Origin: QHXW01 sp035297145 | Lineage (GTDB): Bacteria > Acidobacteriota > Terriglobia > Bryobacterales > Bryobacteraceae | Assembly: GCA_035297145.1 (NCBI GenBank) | Contig: DATGZN010000093.1 | Coordinates: 248,001 to 312,000, forward strand | Length of the DNA stretch: 64,000 nt | Reading direction: 5' to 3' | Shown here: piece after piece, positions 36,633-45,154 of the stretch | Numbering within the stretch: position 1 is the stretch's first letter | Layout of the letters: every line of letters begins with the position of its first letter | Program-made: the position numbers and the translations under genes | Notes under the pieces: model-generated | Database searches by the model: none | Seen by the model: only the letters and a program-made list of their open reading frames with translations | What the model was told of the DNA's origin: nothing

Positions 36633-37034
36633 TTATCGGCGAAACAACAGTAACCACGCAAGCACGCCTGTGGCTCCTGCGAGCAAAATACCGGCGGCGT
36701 GCGCCATAGTGAGCTTGGGTGCCGCGCGGGGTGCGCTCAACGGAGTTCCGGGCAGTGATTGTAACGCCCGTGCGATTTGCTGCTGTCCGCGGCGATCGGC
36801 GATCAGAATCGTTCTCGAATTCAAGCCGCTGGTGGATCGCAACAGCTTCTTGCGCAGCGGCTCGGGGATGTCCCGCACGGAACGATACACACTCTCGGTG
36901 TCATTCGAGGAAATGAGGATCGTCGAGGTCTTTAGCATCGCAACTGGTTTTGCCCGGACCGGTTCACCGCAGTGCGGACAGTTATCGAGATCGCCTTCAA
37001 ACCCTCGGCTGCACGCTGGGCATCGCATCGCCAT
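36633..37034 (-). CDS. Zinc-ribbon membrane protein
   Basis: A 133-residue protein with an N-terminal zinc ribbon (C5-x2-C8 and C19-x2-C22: CPACSRGFEGDLDNCPHCGE), a middle region of about 80 residues (TESVYRSVRDIPEPLRKKLLRSTSGLNSRTILIADRRGQQQI), and a C-terminal transmembrane helix (AAGILLAGATGVLAWLLLF). The zinc ribbon is likely cytoplasmic. Its ATG lies 2 nt after the stop of the LysR gene, so it is cotranscribed and probably translationally coupled. Function unknown. Confidence 0.7.
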   Translation of the reverse strand: MAMRCPACSRGFEGDLDNCPHCGEPVRAKPVAMLKTSTILISSNDTESVYRSVRDIPEPLRKKLLRSTSGLNSRTILIADRRGQQQIARALQSLPGTPLSAPRAAPKLTMAHAAGILLAGATGVLAWLLLFRR

Positions 37035-37036
37035 AT

Positions 37037-37963
37037 CTATCTTACGGCCAGCCGCGGCCCTTTCACATTCTCGTGCGCGGGCTCGACGAAATTTTCCAGA
37101 ACCACTTGAATGAACCCCAAGGCTGCTTTGGAGAGTGCCTTGTCTTTGCGATAGATCAACCCTAACCGGCGCATCATCGGCTCAGGCGCGAGCGAAAGCG
37201 ATCGCAACTTCCCGGCGGCTATTTCCTCGCGGCAATTGGATGCAGCCAGGAACGACAGACCCAACGCTGCCATCGTGAACCGCTTCATCATCTCGGTGGA
37301 GTCCAGTTCCATCGAAACCTGCACCTGGTCCTCCACCGGCTCGAGCCAGGCGTTCAGGCGCGCGCGCGTGGTTCCGGATTTGGGCAGCAGCAGCGGGTAA
37401 GGCGCAACGTCGTAACAAGTGACCGCGCCCCTATCGCCAAGGGGGTGTTTCGGAGGCGCAATCACGCGGATTTCGTCGCGATAAATATCCGCTACCTGCA
37501 CCCGCTTTTCCTGAATGGGCAATTGAGTAAGGCCGAAGTCCGCAATGTTTTCCGTCACCGCCTCAACCACGCGGGAGCCGTAGGACCGATCCACCTGCAA
37601 CTGCACGCCGGGAAACTGCTTCTTATACTCCGCGAAAACCTGCGGCAGCACGTAAATGCACGTCGCCTCGTTGGCCGCGATCACCAGCTCCCCTCGCGGG
37701 ACGCGCTCCAGCTCGTTGATTTCGTCTTGCACGCGGCGGCGTAAATCGAGAATCTGTTCGGCATATCCGGCGAAGACTCTGCCCGCAGTGGTCAGCGAAA
37801 TCCGGCTGCCAAACCTCTCGAACAGTTCGGCTTTCAACTCCTGTTCCAACTGGCGAATCTGCGCGCTGATCGCCGGTTGCGTGCGGTAGCACGTTTGCGC
37901 GGCCTTGGAAAAACTCTTCAGCCGGACGATTTCGAGGAACGTGTGAAGCTGATCAAAATCCAT
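37037..37963 (-). CDS. LysR-family transcriptional regulator
   Basis: A 308-residue LTTR. Residues 1-62 form the winged-helix DNA-binding domain (MDFDQLHTFLEIVRLKSFSK...AQTCYRTQPAISAQIRQLEQELKAELFERFG). The remainder is the two-lobed periplasmic-binding-like effector domain (RGELVIAANEATCIYVLPQVFAEYKKQFPGVQ...). It resembles CysB/CbbR-type regulators, but the effector cannot be told. Divergent from the TIGR03790-type gene with a 164-nt spacer; LTTRs usually regulate the divergent gene, which is a plausible target. It is followed by a coupled zinc-ribbon gene. Confidence 0.88.
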   Translation of the reverse strand: MDFDQLHTFLEIVRLKSFSKAAQTCYRTQPAISAQIRQLEQELKAELFERFGSRISLTTAGRVFAGYAEQILDLRRRVQDEINELERVPRGELVIAANEATCIYVLPQVFAEYKKQFPGVQLQVDRSYGSRVVEAVTENIADFGLTQLPIQEKRVQVADIYRDEIRVIAPPKHPLGDRGAVTCYDVAPYPLLLPKSGTTRARLNAWLEPVEDQVQVSMELDSTEMMKRFTMAALGLSFLAASNCREEIAAGKLRSLSLAPEPMMRRLGLIYRKDKALSKAALGFIQVVLENFVEPAHENVKGPRLAVR

Positions 37964-38092
37964 GGTGCTCAGGGCACTTCTTCCCGTTGGTTATGCTGCG
38001 GCAGCCGGCTCGCAGGCCGCATGATGGTACTCATTGTAACAGACCTGGAATGGTGCGCCACGCGCTCTCTTGGCGCTCCGAAAGATATTGTG

Positions 38093-38112
38093 TTATTGGT
38101 TTGCACCTATAA
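38093..38112. promoter_or_regulatory. Possible LysR-type site upstream of TIGR03790 gene
   Basis: TTAT-N12-ATAA is a dyad in the 164-nt divergent spacer between the LysR gene and the TIGR03790 gene, directly followed by a TATAAAAT stretch. The symmetry and position fit an LTTR site, but the consensus T-N11-A is only approximate. Confidence 0.25.
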
Positions 38113-38127
38113 AATTGAAGTAGATAC

Positions 38128-39231
38128 GTGGGACACCAATTCCGGATGGCACTGCTCACCGGACTCTCGGTGGCCGCCCTGTCGGGTCAAACGGCCGAGA
38201 ACGTCCTGGTGGTGGTCAATCAATCTTCAAACGTGTCCCGGCACATTGGGGAATACTACATTCACAAGCGACAGATACCCCTGGCGAATCTATGCCGCAT
38301 CAAAACAACGGCGGCCGAAGAGATATCGCGGGCGATCTACGATGCCGAAATCGAGCGCTCTGTAGCTCGCTGTTTGCAGTCCCATGAGCTAGCGGAGAAA
38401 ATCTTGTACATCGCCACAACACTGGGAGTGCCTCTGAAGATCAAGGGAGCCGGCGAGGGCATGGCTACCGAGGCAGCCTCGGTGGACTCGGAACTGACGC
38501 TGCTCTACACCAAGCTGAAGGGTGCGCCAGTGGATCTGGCGGGCCCCCTGCCCAATCCGTTTTATCGCCAAATGAAAGCCCGGTTCCAGCATCGGCAGTT
38601 TCCCATCTACCTTGTCACGCGCCTCGCCGGATATGACTTTCCAGACGTCGCAGCCATAATCGACCGCTCGCTCCAAGCGCGCAATCGGGGCAAATTTGTT
38701 TTCGACCTGAAAGCCAGCGATCACGATGGCGGCAACGACTGGCTGCAAGAAGCCGCACGCGCTCTGCCAAAGGATCGGGTGGTACTCGAGGATACCAGCC
38801 GCGTGCTTTATAGCCAGCGCGAGGTGATCGGCTACGCTTCGTGGGGATCAAATGATCATGATCGGAACCAGCGTATGCTTGGATTCAGTTGGCTGCCAGG
38901 GGCGATCGCTACCGAGTTTGTTTCCACCGACGGGCGCACTTTCGCGCGTCCACCAGATGGCTGGAACATCACTACCTGGGAGGATCGCGCCCATTTTTTC
39001 GCCGGATCTCCGCAGACGCTCACCGCGGATTACATACACGAAGGCGCTACGGGCTGTTCGGGACACGTCTATGAGCCGTATTTGGCTGCGACGCCGCACC
39101 CTCAGTACTTGTTTCCCGCTTACTTCAACGGCCGCAATCTGGCCGAGAGCTATTATCTTTCGATCCCCAGTTTGAGCTGGCAAAATATCGTGGTGGGAGA
39201 TCCCTTGTGCAAGATCGGCAAGCCCGAGTAG
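38128..39231 (+). CDS. TIGR03790-type exported protein
   Basis: A 367-residue protein with an N-terminal leader (MALLTGLSVAALSGQ) and the family's characteristic run ENVLVVVNQSSNVSRHIGEYYIHKRQIPLANLCRIKTT. This family is found in Acidobacteriota and related phyla and has no assigned activity. Conserved segments (SVDSELTLLY, NPFY, WGSNDH, EGATGCSGHVYEPYL, NIVVGDPLC) are present. The start is the GTG at 38128 or, equally plausible, ATG at 38146. It is divergent from a LysR regulator. Confidence 0.78.
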   Translation: MGHQFRMALLTGLSVAALSGQTAENVLVVVNQSSNVSRHIGEYYIHKRQIPLANLCRIKTTAAEEISRAIYDAEIERSVARCLQSHELAEKILYIATTLGVPLKIKGAGEGMATEAASVDSELTLLYTKLKGAPVDLAGPLPNPFYRQMKARFQHRQFPIYLVTRLAGYDFPDVAAIIDRSLQARNRGKFVFDLKASDHDGGNDWLQEAARALPKDRVVLEDTSRVLYSQREVIGYASWGSNDHDRNQRMLGFSWLPGAIATEFVSTDGRTFARPPDGWNITTWEDRAHFFAGSPQTLTADYIHEGATGCSGHVYEPYLAATPHPQYLFPAYFNGRNLAESYYLSIPSLSWQNIVVGDPLCKIGKPE

Positions 39232-39235
39232 GTGA

Positions 39236-39616
39236 CTACCGTTGGGCGCGTTTGACCTGCTGGTCCCGCTGGATGGTACGGAGTTGCGCGATATCCTGCC
39301 GGACCAGATCGCGGTCGTCGGCTTGGAATGGGCTACCGCTAAGAGCTTTCTCGATATCTTTGACCGCGGCGTCGAGATCCCGCTTAGTCGCGGCTTTGTG
39401 CACCCGGCCGGATTGCGCCGCGAGCAGTAGGGTTTGCCGGCAGTGGTCCAGCTTCTGCGTCTGCTTCTCTGTCAGGCTGGCGTGCGCCATGGCGGTAGAT
39501 ACGTCGTCTCGCAACTGGAGAATGGCGTCGCGTCTTTTCTGCGCGTGAGCCGGTTGCAACAAGAGAATTGAGGTTACAGCGAGCGTGAGCGGCCGCGCGA
39601 GGCACACTCGCCGCAA
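39236..39616 (-). CDS. Small exported helical protein downstream of Spy-like gene
   Basis: A 126-residue protein if the TTG at 39616 is used, which gives a clean signal peptide (RRVCLARPLTLAVTSILLLQPAHAQ). An ATG at 39706 would make it overlap the Spy-like gene by 56 nt and place 30 non-signal residues first, so I prefer 39616. The mature part is predicted all-helical with heptad-like spacing (LTEKQTQKLDHCRQTLLLAAQ...LDAAVKDIEKAL). It contains one LTxxQ motif of the Spy/CpxP kind (LTEKQ), so it may be a second, shorter member of that family. It probably shares the Spy-like gene's promoter. Confidence 0.55.
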   Translation of the reverse strand: MRRVCLARPLTLAVTSILLLQPAHAQKRRDAILQLRDDVSTAMAHASLTEKQTQKLDHCRQTLLLAAQSGRVHKAATKRDLDAAVKDIEKALSGSPFQADDRDLVRQDIAQLRTIQRDQQVKRAQR

Positions 39617-39650
39617 CCCGGTTACGGGTGATACAGCCCGTGGCGGTGCG

Positions 39651-40139
39651 CTAGGAACCCGCGCCAGCTCCGGGAGCGTGTGCATGACCACCCAAGAACA
39701 TACCACGGAAGTGGCCGCCTAGTTGGTCCGCTGTCGTCCGCTGCTCGGGAGTCAACATCGCGTAGAACTTGGCAAACGCCCTGGCGCGAACCGCACTTAA
39801 CTGACCGGTCACCTGGCCGGCGTTGGCTGCGAGCTGATCGATTTCACCGGCCGGTTTGCCGGCTTTTGCAGCCTCCCGCAAGGCAACATGCGCCTGGCGA
39901 AGCTGCTGCGCTATGGGCCGCGAGGACTCGCGCGCCGATCGCCAAATGGATTTAGCCCGCCCTCTCTGCGCCTCGGTCAGATTCAATTTCTCCGCCATCC
40001 GGTCAAACATCTGTCCGCGTTGCCACTGACCATGCTGCGCGGGTGGTTGCGCCGGAGCCGCCGGGACTGGTGCTTGGGCCCACATCAGGCCCGACGCCAG
40101 TATTGGCGCCGCCGCAAAACGAATTAGTGCTACTTTCAT
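39651..40139 (-). CDS. Spy/CpxP-family periplasmic chaperone-like protein
   Basis: A 162-residue protein with a signal peptide (KVALIRFAAAPILASGLMWAQ), a Pro/Gln-rich linker and a helical core with the two LTxxQ repeats typical of the Spy/CpxP family: LNLTEAQRGRAKSIW and LTPEQRTTADQL. A His/Ala/Gly-rich tail (GGHAHAPGAGAG) could bind metal. In E. coli CpxP is an envelope-stress adaptor that restrains CpxA; Spy is a holdase chaperone. Here the gene is divergent from a CpxR/CpxA-like pair, the same arrangement as cpxP-cpxRA, and a CpxR box lies in the spacer. Confidence 0.75.
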   Translation of the reverse strand: MKVALIRFAAAPILASGLMWAQAPVPAAPAQPPAQHGQWQRGQMFDRMAEKLNLTEAQRGRAKSIWRSARESSRPIAQQLRQAHVALREAAKAGKPAGEIDQLAANAGQVTGQLSAVRARAFAKFYAMLTPEQRTTADQLGGHFRGMFLGGHAHAPGAGAGS

Positions 40140-40190
40140 AACTGTAAATGCCTCCTATTGCGATAAACGTGCACGACCGGCCGTTTCCCT

Positions 40191-40205
40191 GTAAATCTAT
40201 GTAAA
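40191..40205. promoter_or_regulatory. CpxR box GTAAA-N5-GTAAA
   Basis: GTAAA (40191-40195), TCTAT, GTAAA (40201-40205): an exact match to the enterobacterial CpxR consensus, between the divergent Spy-like gene (start 40139) and cpxR-like gene (start 40246). A third half-site GTAAA occurs at 40144-40148. A single occurrence in the most expected place supports autoregulation. Confidence 0.6.
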
Positions 40206-40245
40206 ACACCGCTCTCGGTGGTGCTCCACGTGATAAATTTTAGCC

Positions 40246-40941
40246 GTGCGCATCCTGTTGATCGACGACGACGCCGAGCTATGCTCTCTGCTGGTTGAAT
40301 TCCTCACTCGCGAAGGATTCTCGATCGAGTGTGAGCACGAAGGCAAGCGGGGATTGGAACGCGCGCTGCACGGCGGCTTTGACCTGATCGTCCTGGACGT
40401 CATGCTGCCCGGCTTGGACGGCTTCGAAATCCTCCGCCGACTGCGCGCGGAAAGCCACATTCCCGTACTCATGCTCACTGCCCGCGGCGAAGACATGGAC
40501 CGCATCGCCGGTCTCGAAATGGGAGCGGATGACTACCTGGCGAAGCCCTTCAATCCGCGCGAACTCTTAGCACGCATTCGCGCCATTCTCCGGCGCATCG
40601 AGCGGCCACCCTCGTCCGAGGGCCCGCTCGAAGTCAACGGCGTGCGCATCGATCCAGGCACACGTGAGGTCTCTGTAAATGGCCGAAAAATCGAAGTGAC
40701 CACATTCGAATTCGACATCCTTGAACTGCTGATGCGTTCCGCCGGCCAGGTTGTATCGCGCGACGACCTGATGGAGCACCTCTACAACCGCAAAGCGACT
40801 GCCTTCGATCGCTCGGTCGATATGCACATCAGCCATTTGCGGAAGAAGCTCGAAACCGGCCAGCCGCTCATCAAGACTATCCGCGGCGCCGGATATCAAT
40901 TCGTTCGCACGTTCATTAGCGAGCCCGAGGGCGCCGTGTGA
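40246..40941 (+). CDS. cpxR: OmpR/CpxR-family response regulator
   Basis: A 231-residue two-component regulator. The receiver domain has acidic residues DDD at 7-9, phospho-acceptor Asp51 (LIVLDVMLPG), T78 and Lys100 (YLAKPF). The winged-helix output domain occupies about 130-225 (EVTTFEFDILELLMRSAGQVVSRDDLMEHLY, RSVDMHISHLRKKL, IKTIRGAGYQFV). Starts at a GTG. The kinase gene begins at 40938 inside its 3' end (GTGA overlap). The arrangement with a divergent Spy/CpxP-like gene and CpxR box identifies it as a CpxR-type regulator. Confidence 0.88.
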   Translation: MRILLIDDDAELCSLLVEFLTREGFSIECEHEGKRGLERALHGGFDLIVLDVMLPGLDGFEILRRLRAESHIPVLMLTARGEDMDRIAGLEMGADDYLAKPFNPRELLARIRAILRRIERPPSSEGPLEVNGVRIDPGTREVSVNGRKIEVTTFEFDILELLMRSAGQVVSRDDLMEHLYNRKATAFDRSVDMHISHLRKKLETGQPLIKTIRGAGYQFVRTFISEPEGAV

Positions 40942-42218
40942 GGTCGCTATTCGCCAAAATCCTGCTGTGGTTTCTCGCGACGGTGGTAGCAGCGTTCGTG
41001 GGTTTCAACTTCATTGAGGCGCAGTTTGATGATGCCATGCGCCACGCTCCCATGGTCCGCGCGTTTCGTTTCCAGGAGCGGGAGGCGCGCGAAGCCTACG
41101 AAACCGGCGGGCCGAAGGCGCTGCGCTGGGACCTCGATCGGATACAGGGAATGTTCCAGGCCGAGGCTTTTCTCACCGATGCGAACGGCCGCGATCTGGT
41201 GACGGGTGAGGATCGCCGCGGTCTCATCCGTTCCGGGGGCTGGAGCTGGCTGCGGCGGAACCGGTCCGTGATCGCGCGCCGGACAGCCGACGGCCGGTAT
41301 TGGTTCATACTCTCGATTCCCGAGGCAGCGGCTGGGCGATCTCTTCTTCCGCCCGAGCAGATTCTTGTGCTGTTGGCGGTTTTGGCACTTTGCTATTTGT
41401 TGGCGCGATATCTAACGTCACCTCTGCGAGCACTCCAGGCAGCTCTGGAGCGATTTGGCCAGGGGGATTTCTCCGCGCGCACGGGGTCTACGCGACGCGA
41501 TGAACTGGGCGAACTGGCGCGCACGTTCGACCGGATGGCGGAGCGCATCCAAAACCTGGTGGCCGCGGAGCGCCGCTTGCTCCTCGATATATCGCACGAG
41601 TTGCGGTCGCCGCTCGCTCGTCTAGGTGTCGCCATTGAGTTGGCCCGCTCGGGAGACAATCGCGACGCCGCGCTCGACCGCATTCAAAAGGAATCTGACC
41701 GCCTCAATATGCTGGTGGGCGGATTGCTGCAGTCGACCCGTGCGGAAGTCGATCCTAACACCTTGCGCGCCCAACGCGTTCGCCTGGATGAACTCCTGGC
41801 GGACATTGTGAGCGATTGCTCGATTGAGGCGGCGGCCCGCGGCTGCTCGCTCGAATTGGATGCCCAAGGTCCCGTCACCGTCACCGGCGATCCCGAGTTG
41901 CTGCGGCGCGCCGTGGAGAACGTCATTCGGAACGCGATTCGTTATGCTTCGCCGCAGTCGGCGGTCGAGGTGCGCCTCACGTGCGACAACAACACAGCCC
42001 GCGTGCAGGTGCGCGATTACGGACCGGGAGTTCCCGAGGAGGCGTTAGCCCGCATCTTCGAGCCGTTTTATCGCGTTGGGGGTGACCGAAACCGTGAGAG
42101 CGGCGGTGTCGGCTTGGGTCTGTCCATCGCTCAGCGCGCGGTGGAACTGCACAAAGGCAGGCTCCAGGCCAGCAATGCCCATCCCGGATTACGGATTGAA
42201 ATTGATCTGCCTGTGTAA
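40938..42218 (+). CDS. cpxA: CpxA-like sensor histidine kinase
   Basis: A 426-residue membrane kinase: two transmembrane segments (about 5-25 and 135-157) flank a 110-residue periplasmic sensor. HAMP follows (YLTSPLRALQAALERFGQGDFSAR). The HisKA domain carries His220 in DISHELRSPLARL. The HATPase has N box NVIRNAIRYAS, G1 DYGPGVPEEALARIFEPFYR and G2 GGVGLGLSIA. The GTG start overlaps the cpxR stop (GTGA). The kinase probably senses envelope disturbance in concert with the Spy-like protein. Confidence 0.88.
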   Translation: MRSLFAKILLWFLATVVAAFVGFNFIEAQFDDAMRHAPMVRAFRFQEREAREAYETGGPKALRWDLDRIQGMFQAEAFLTDANGRDLVTGEDRRGLIRSGGWSWLRRNRSVIARRTADGRYWFILSIPEAAAGRSLLPPEQILVLLAVLALCYLLARYLTSPLRALQAALERFGQGDFSARTGSTRRDELGELARTFDRMAERIQNLVAAERRLLLDISHELRSPLARLGVAIELARSGDNRDAALDRIQKESDRLNMLVGGLLQSTRAEVDPNTLRAQRVRLDELLADIVSDCSIEAAARGCSLELDAQGPVTVTGDPELLRRAVENVIRNAIRYASPQSAVEVRLTCDNNTARVQVRDYGPGVPEEALARIFEPFYRVGGDRNRESGGVGLGLSIAQRAVELHKGRLQASNAHPGLRIEIDLPV

Positions 42219-42224
42219 GAGCGT

Positions 42225-43022
42225 CTATTTCGGCTTCGGTAAGATCTTCATGTCGGCCGGAAGCGTGAACAGATTGTCTGTCAAACCCACGTTGATTCGC
42301 ACCGAATCCGAGTACATCTGATAAATCTTCTCCCCATTGCGCTCGCGCTGGATGTCGTAGGGCCACTGGACTCCGTTCACTTCCCGGTACTTGGAAAAGC
42401 GCGTGACTTCCTCGTTGAGTTCTCTCGTTTTTGGGTCGCGCCGGTTAGTCACCTGCTTGGCCGGCAAATGAGTCAGGCGATTGAAATAAACCGTCACCGT
42501 GCGATTGTCGAAATCTGTGATGTCGACGATATCCACCGGCTGATTCTCCACCACGTCCGAGCCGCGCGACTCCAGGATCAGTCCAGGCTCGCCCAACCGC
42601 TGCCGCAGAATGTAGAAGACGTTGCGGAGCGTGCTCTCCCGGAACCGCTCAATCACGTCGTCCGCGAGCGGGCGGGCGCCTCGAAACGTGATGTCGTAGC
42701 CCTGCCCGTCGGCAAGTATTATGGCGCTGTCTTCTTTCTTTCCGAACGCCTGGCGTTCGCGCACTCCCAGGAATCCAGCCAAAGGCGGCTCGGGCCGGAT
42801 GAGATAGCGCGTATAGATCTTGGCTATGGACAAGCCATTCAGCCTCTCTCGATAGAACGAATACGCGCGGCCACTTTCGACGCGGTCCTGCATGTGCAGG
42901 AAAGTCTCGCCGCCCAACGCTCGGACGGCTTCATCCACCACCCGCTTGCCGCGCTCTAGATTCGTTTCCGCGCGCACCCCGGCCAGGGATGCGGCTAAGC
43001 AGAGCAACACCGCTGCCTTCAT
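42225..43022 (-). CDS. Exported LolA/outer-membrane lipoprotein-sorting-like protein
   Basis: A 265-residue protein with a short signal (AAVLLCLAASLAGVRAE) and a beta-rich fold of the LolA/LppX type with the motif DGQGYDITFRGARPL. It opens RGKRVVDEAVRALGGETFLHMQ, very similar to the beginning of the C-terminal domain of the adjacent M16-like protein (RGKKLLERVQQAVGGADKL), so both share one ancestral domain. Its ATG overlaps the M16 gene by 4 nt. It may carry a lipid or peptide between membranes; function not proven. Confidence 0.6.
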   Translation of the reverse strand: MKAAVLLCLAASLAGVRAETNLERGKRVVDEAVRALGGETFLHMQDRVESGRAYSFYRERLNGLSIAKIYTRYLIRPEPPLAGFLGVRERQAFGKKEDSAIILADGQGYDITFRGARPLADDVIERFRESTLRNVFYILRQRLGEPGLILESRGSDVVENQPVDIVDITDFDNRTVTVYFNRLTHLPAKQVTNRRDPKTRELNEEVTRFSKYREVNGVQWPYDIQRERNGEKIYQMYSDSVRINVGLTDNLFTLPADMKILPKPK

Positions 43023-45154
43023 GGTTTCTTGTTGATGTCTTCGATTTTGATCCCGGAATTCACTTTGTATTCCGTGATACTGAGTTCTGCGTACTTCTCC
43101 CCGTCGCGATTCACCGCAATGGCCTTCGGCGCTTGGATCCCGCCCGCGTCCTCAAATCCCTCGAACGCCTCCTCCATGGCGGCTGGAGGCCCCATCGGTC
43201 CTGCCTCCCGGTAAACCTCTTTTGCCGGCAGGCCGGTCTGGGCATCCACAATGAGCTTTACGGAGCTGCCCTCGCGGTCGCTGATCTCCAGCACGCCTTC
43301 GGCTGGAGAGTTCACTGTCCGATCGGGGTCCCTGTCGCTTAACAGGAGGCGGAAGTAGTTGCGAAACAATTCTTCACGAACTTGCTTCAATTGCGGCTCA
43401 GGCAGTGGCCGCTCGCCCTGCGGCGTCGACATCCAACCACTCTTCCCGTCCGAATACACAATCACCTTGCCGAAGGGAAGCTGGCTCTCCTGCCGGAAAT
43501 GGCTAGGCGCTATCCACGCGTTGATCTGATGAACTTTCAGGTTCGGGGGCATCGTCGCCATGCTCAATTCGACCGTCTCGCTGACATCCTGCACAGCGGC
43601 GAGCTTGTCAGCGCCGCCGACCGCCTGCTGCACACGCTCCAGCAGCTTCTTCCCTCGCGCCAAACTGGCCTCGTCGGCCGTGGCGGGTGCCTCGGCCTTG
43701 GCGTTGGCCGGTTCGGGGATTGTCAAATCAATCGGGGTAACAGGAAGCCCGAGTGCTGCCAGCGGCGTGCCGAATTGTTGCGGATTGCCGACCAGCACCT
43801 CGGTGAACTCATCCGGCTTGATGTGCTCGCGGGCCACGCGCAGCACATCGGCGCGGGTCACGGCTTGAATTGCGCGTTGATATTGGTCGATGAAGTCCCG
43901 CGGATATCCGAAATAGTCATAACGCAGAATGCGGTTCAACGTTTTGGACGGCGTATCGAAGTTGAATACGAAGCTGTTCGCTACCGTATCCTTGGCGCTC
44001 TTGAGCTCTTCTTCAGTCACCTCGCTGCTGCCGATCTTTTCAACCTCCGCTTGTATCGCCTTGATCGTGTCAACCGTCGACGCCGACTTGGTGCTGCCGG
44101 AAATTTGAAACAGCCCGGGATGGTCGTAGTTGGCGCCCCAGTACGCGGAAACGTCGTACGCGTAGCCCAGCTTCGTGCGCACCTGCTGCACCAGCCGGCT
44201 GTGAAATCCGCCGCCCAGAATATCGGCCATCACCTCCAACGCTGGAAAATCCTTGTCGCGAAGCTCACCACCCAGATGGCCTAGAGAGAAGAAGGTTTGT
44301 TCCACGTCCGTCTTTGTGGCGAGGAAAATGCCATGCTGGGGCTTGGCGTTGACTGGCGGGAACGGCGGAACGGCCGGCTGCTTCACTTTCCAATCGGCAA
44401 ACAGCTTCTCCAGCTTCGCTTTCATGTCGGCGGCAGAAAAGTCGCCTATCACCGCGAGCATGATGTTCTCGGGGAAAAAGTAGCGCTGGTAGAAGCCGGT
44501 AACATCGTCGCGCGTGATCCTGTCCACCGTGGCGTATTCCAGTTGCCAACCATAGGGCGTATTCCGGCCGTACCCGATATTGGCAAACTCGCGCTCCATG
44601 ATGCCATGTGGATCGTCGTTACGGCGGGAGATGCCGCTGCGCAGCTCGGTTTTGGCCAGGTCGATCTTGTTCTGTCGAAAACCAGGTTTAGTCAGTACGT
44701 CGTGAAATATGCGTAGAATTTCGTCGGTGTTTTCTTTCAGGCACGAAAACGATGCCGAACCGATTGACTCGTCAATCGACGTTTCGACTGAAGCGGCAAT
44801 GTTCTCTAACTGCTCATCGAGCTCATCACCGGTCTTGTCCTCGGTACCGCCACTCCGCATCACGATACCGGTGACCGTGGCAAGTCCCACCTTGTCCGGC
44901 GGATCGAAAAGATTTCCGGTGCGCACCAGCGCCGAACCCCGAACCAGAGGGAGTTCATGATTCTCCAGCAGGTATAGCTTCATGCCGTTCGGCATGGTGA
45001 AGGTCGCTACGTCGGGGATCTTGATCGGCTTGAGTGGCGGATATTGCAATTCCTTGTACGACGGAATCGCGGTGGCAGGCAGTTTGCTTTCACTTTTCGT
45101 CTGCGCGCCCAGCGTACCTGCCAGCAGGAGGGCGACGACCGCTGTTTTCTTCAT
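43019..45154 (-). CDS. M16-family peptidase-like protein, catalytically inactive, with LolA-like C-terminal domain
   Basis: A 711-residue exported protein. Residues 1-470 have the two M16 lobes (inverzincin fold) but the HXXEH zinc motif is missing: the corresponding region reads LATVTGIVMRSGGTEDKT, so this is the inactive partner of the active M16 upstream, as in mitochondrial/chloroplast-type and PqqL-like pairs. Residues about 490-711 form an added beta-rich LolA-like domain (LARGKKLLERVQQAVGG...DGKSGWMSTPQG). The start overlaps the stop of the active subunit (ATGA). Together with the following LolA-like gene this looks like a periplasmic protease complex. Confidence 0.82.
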   Translation of the reverse strand: MKKTAVVALLLAGTLGAQTKSESKLPATAIPSYKELQYPPLKPIKIPDVATFTMPNGMKLYLLENHELPLVRGSALVRTGNLFDPPDKVGLATVTGIVMRSGGTEDKTGDELDEQLENIAASVETSIDESIGSASFSCLKENTDEILRIFHDVLTKPGFRQNKIDLAKTELRSGISRRNDDPHGIMEREFANIGYGRNTPYGWQLEYATVDRITRDDVTGFYQRYFFPENIMLAVIGDFSAADMKAKLEKLFADWKVKQPAVPPFPPVNAKPQHGIFLATKTDVEQTFFSLGHLGGELRDKDFPALEVMADILGGGFHSRLVQQVRTKLGYAYDVSAYWGANYDHPGLFQISGSTKSASTVDTIKAIQAEVEKIGSSEVTEEELKSAKDTVANSFVFNFDTPSKTLNRILRYDYFGYPRDFIDQYQRAIQAVTRADVLRVAREHIKPDEFTEVLVGNPQQFGTPLAALGLPVTPIDLTIPEPANAKAEAPATADEASLARGKKLLERVQQAVGGADKLAAVQDVSETVELSMATMPPNLKVHQINAWIAPSHFRQESQLPFGKVIVYSDGKSGWMSTPQGERPLPEPQLKQVREELFRNYFRLLLSDRDPDRTVNSPAEGVLEISDREGSSVKLIVDAQTGLPAKEVYREAGPMGPPAAMEEAFEGFEDAGGIQAPKAIAVNRDGEKYAELSITEYKVNSGIKIEDINKKP

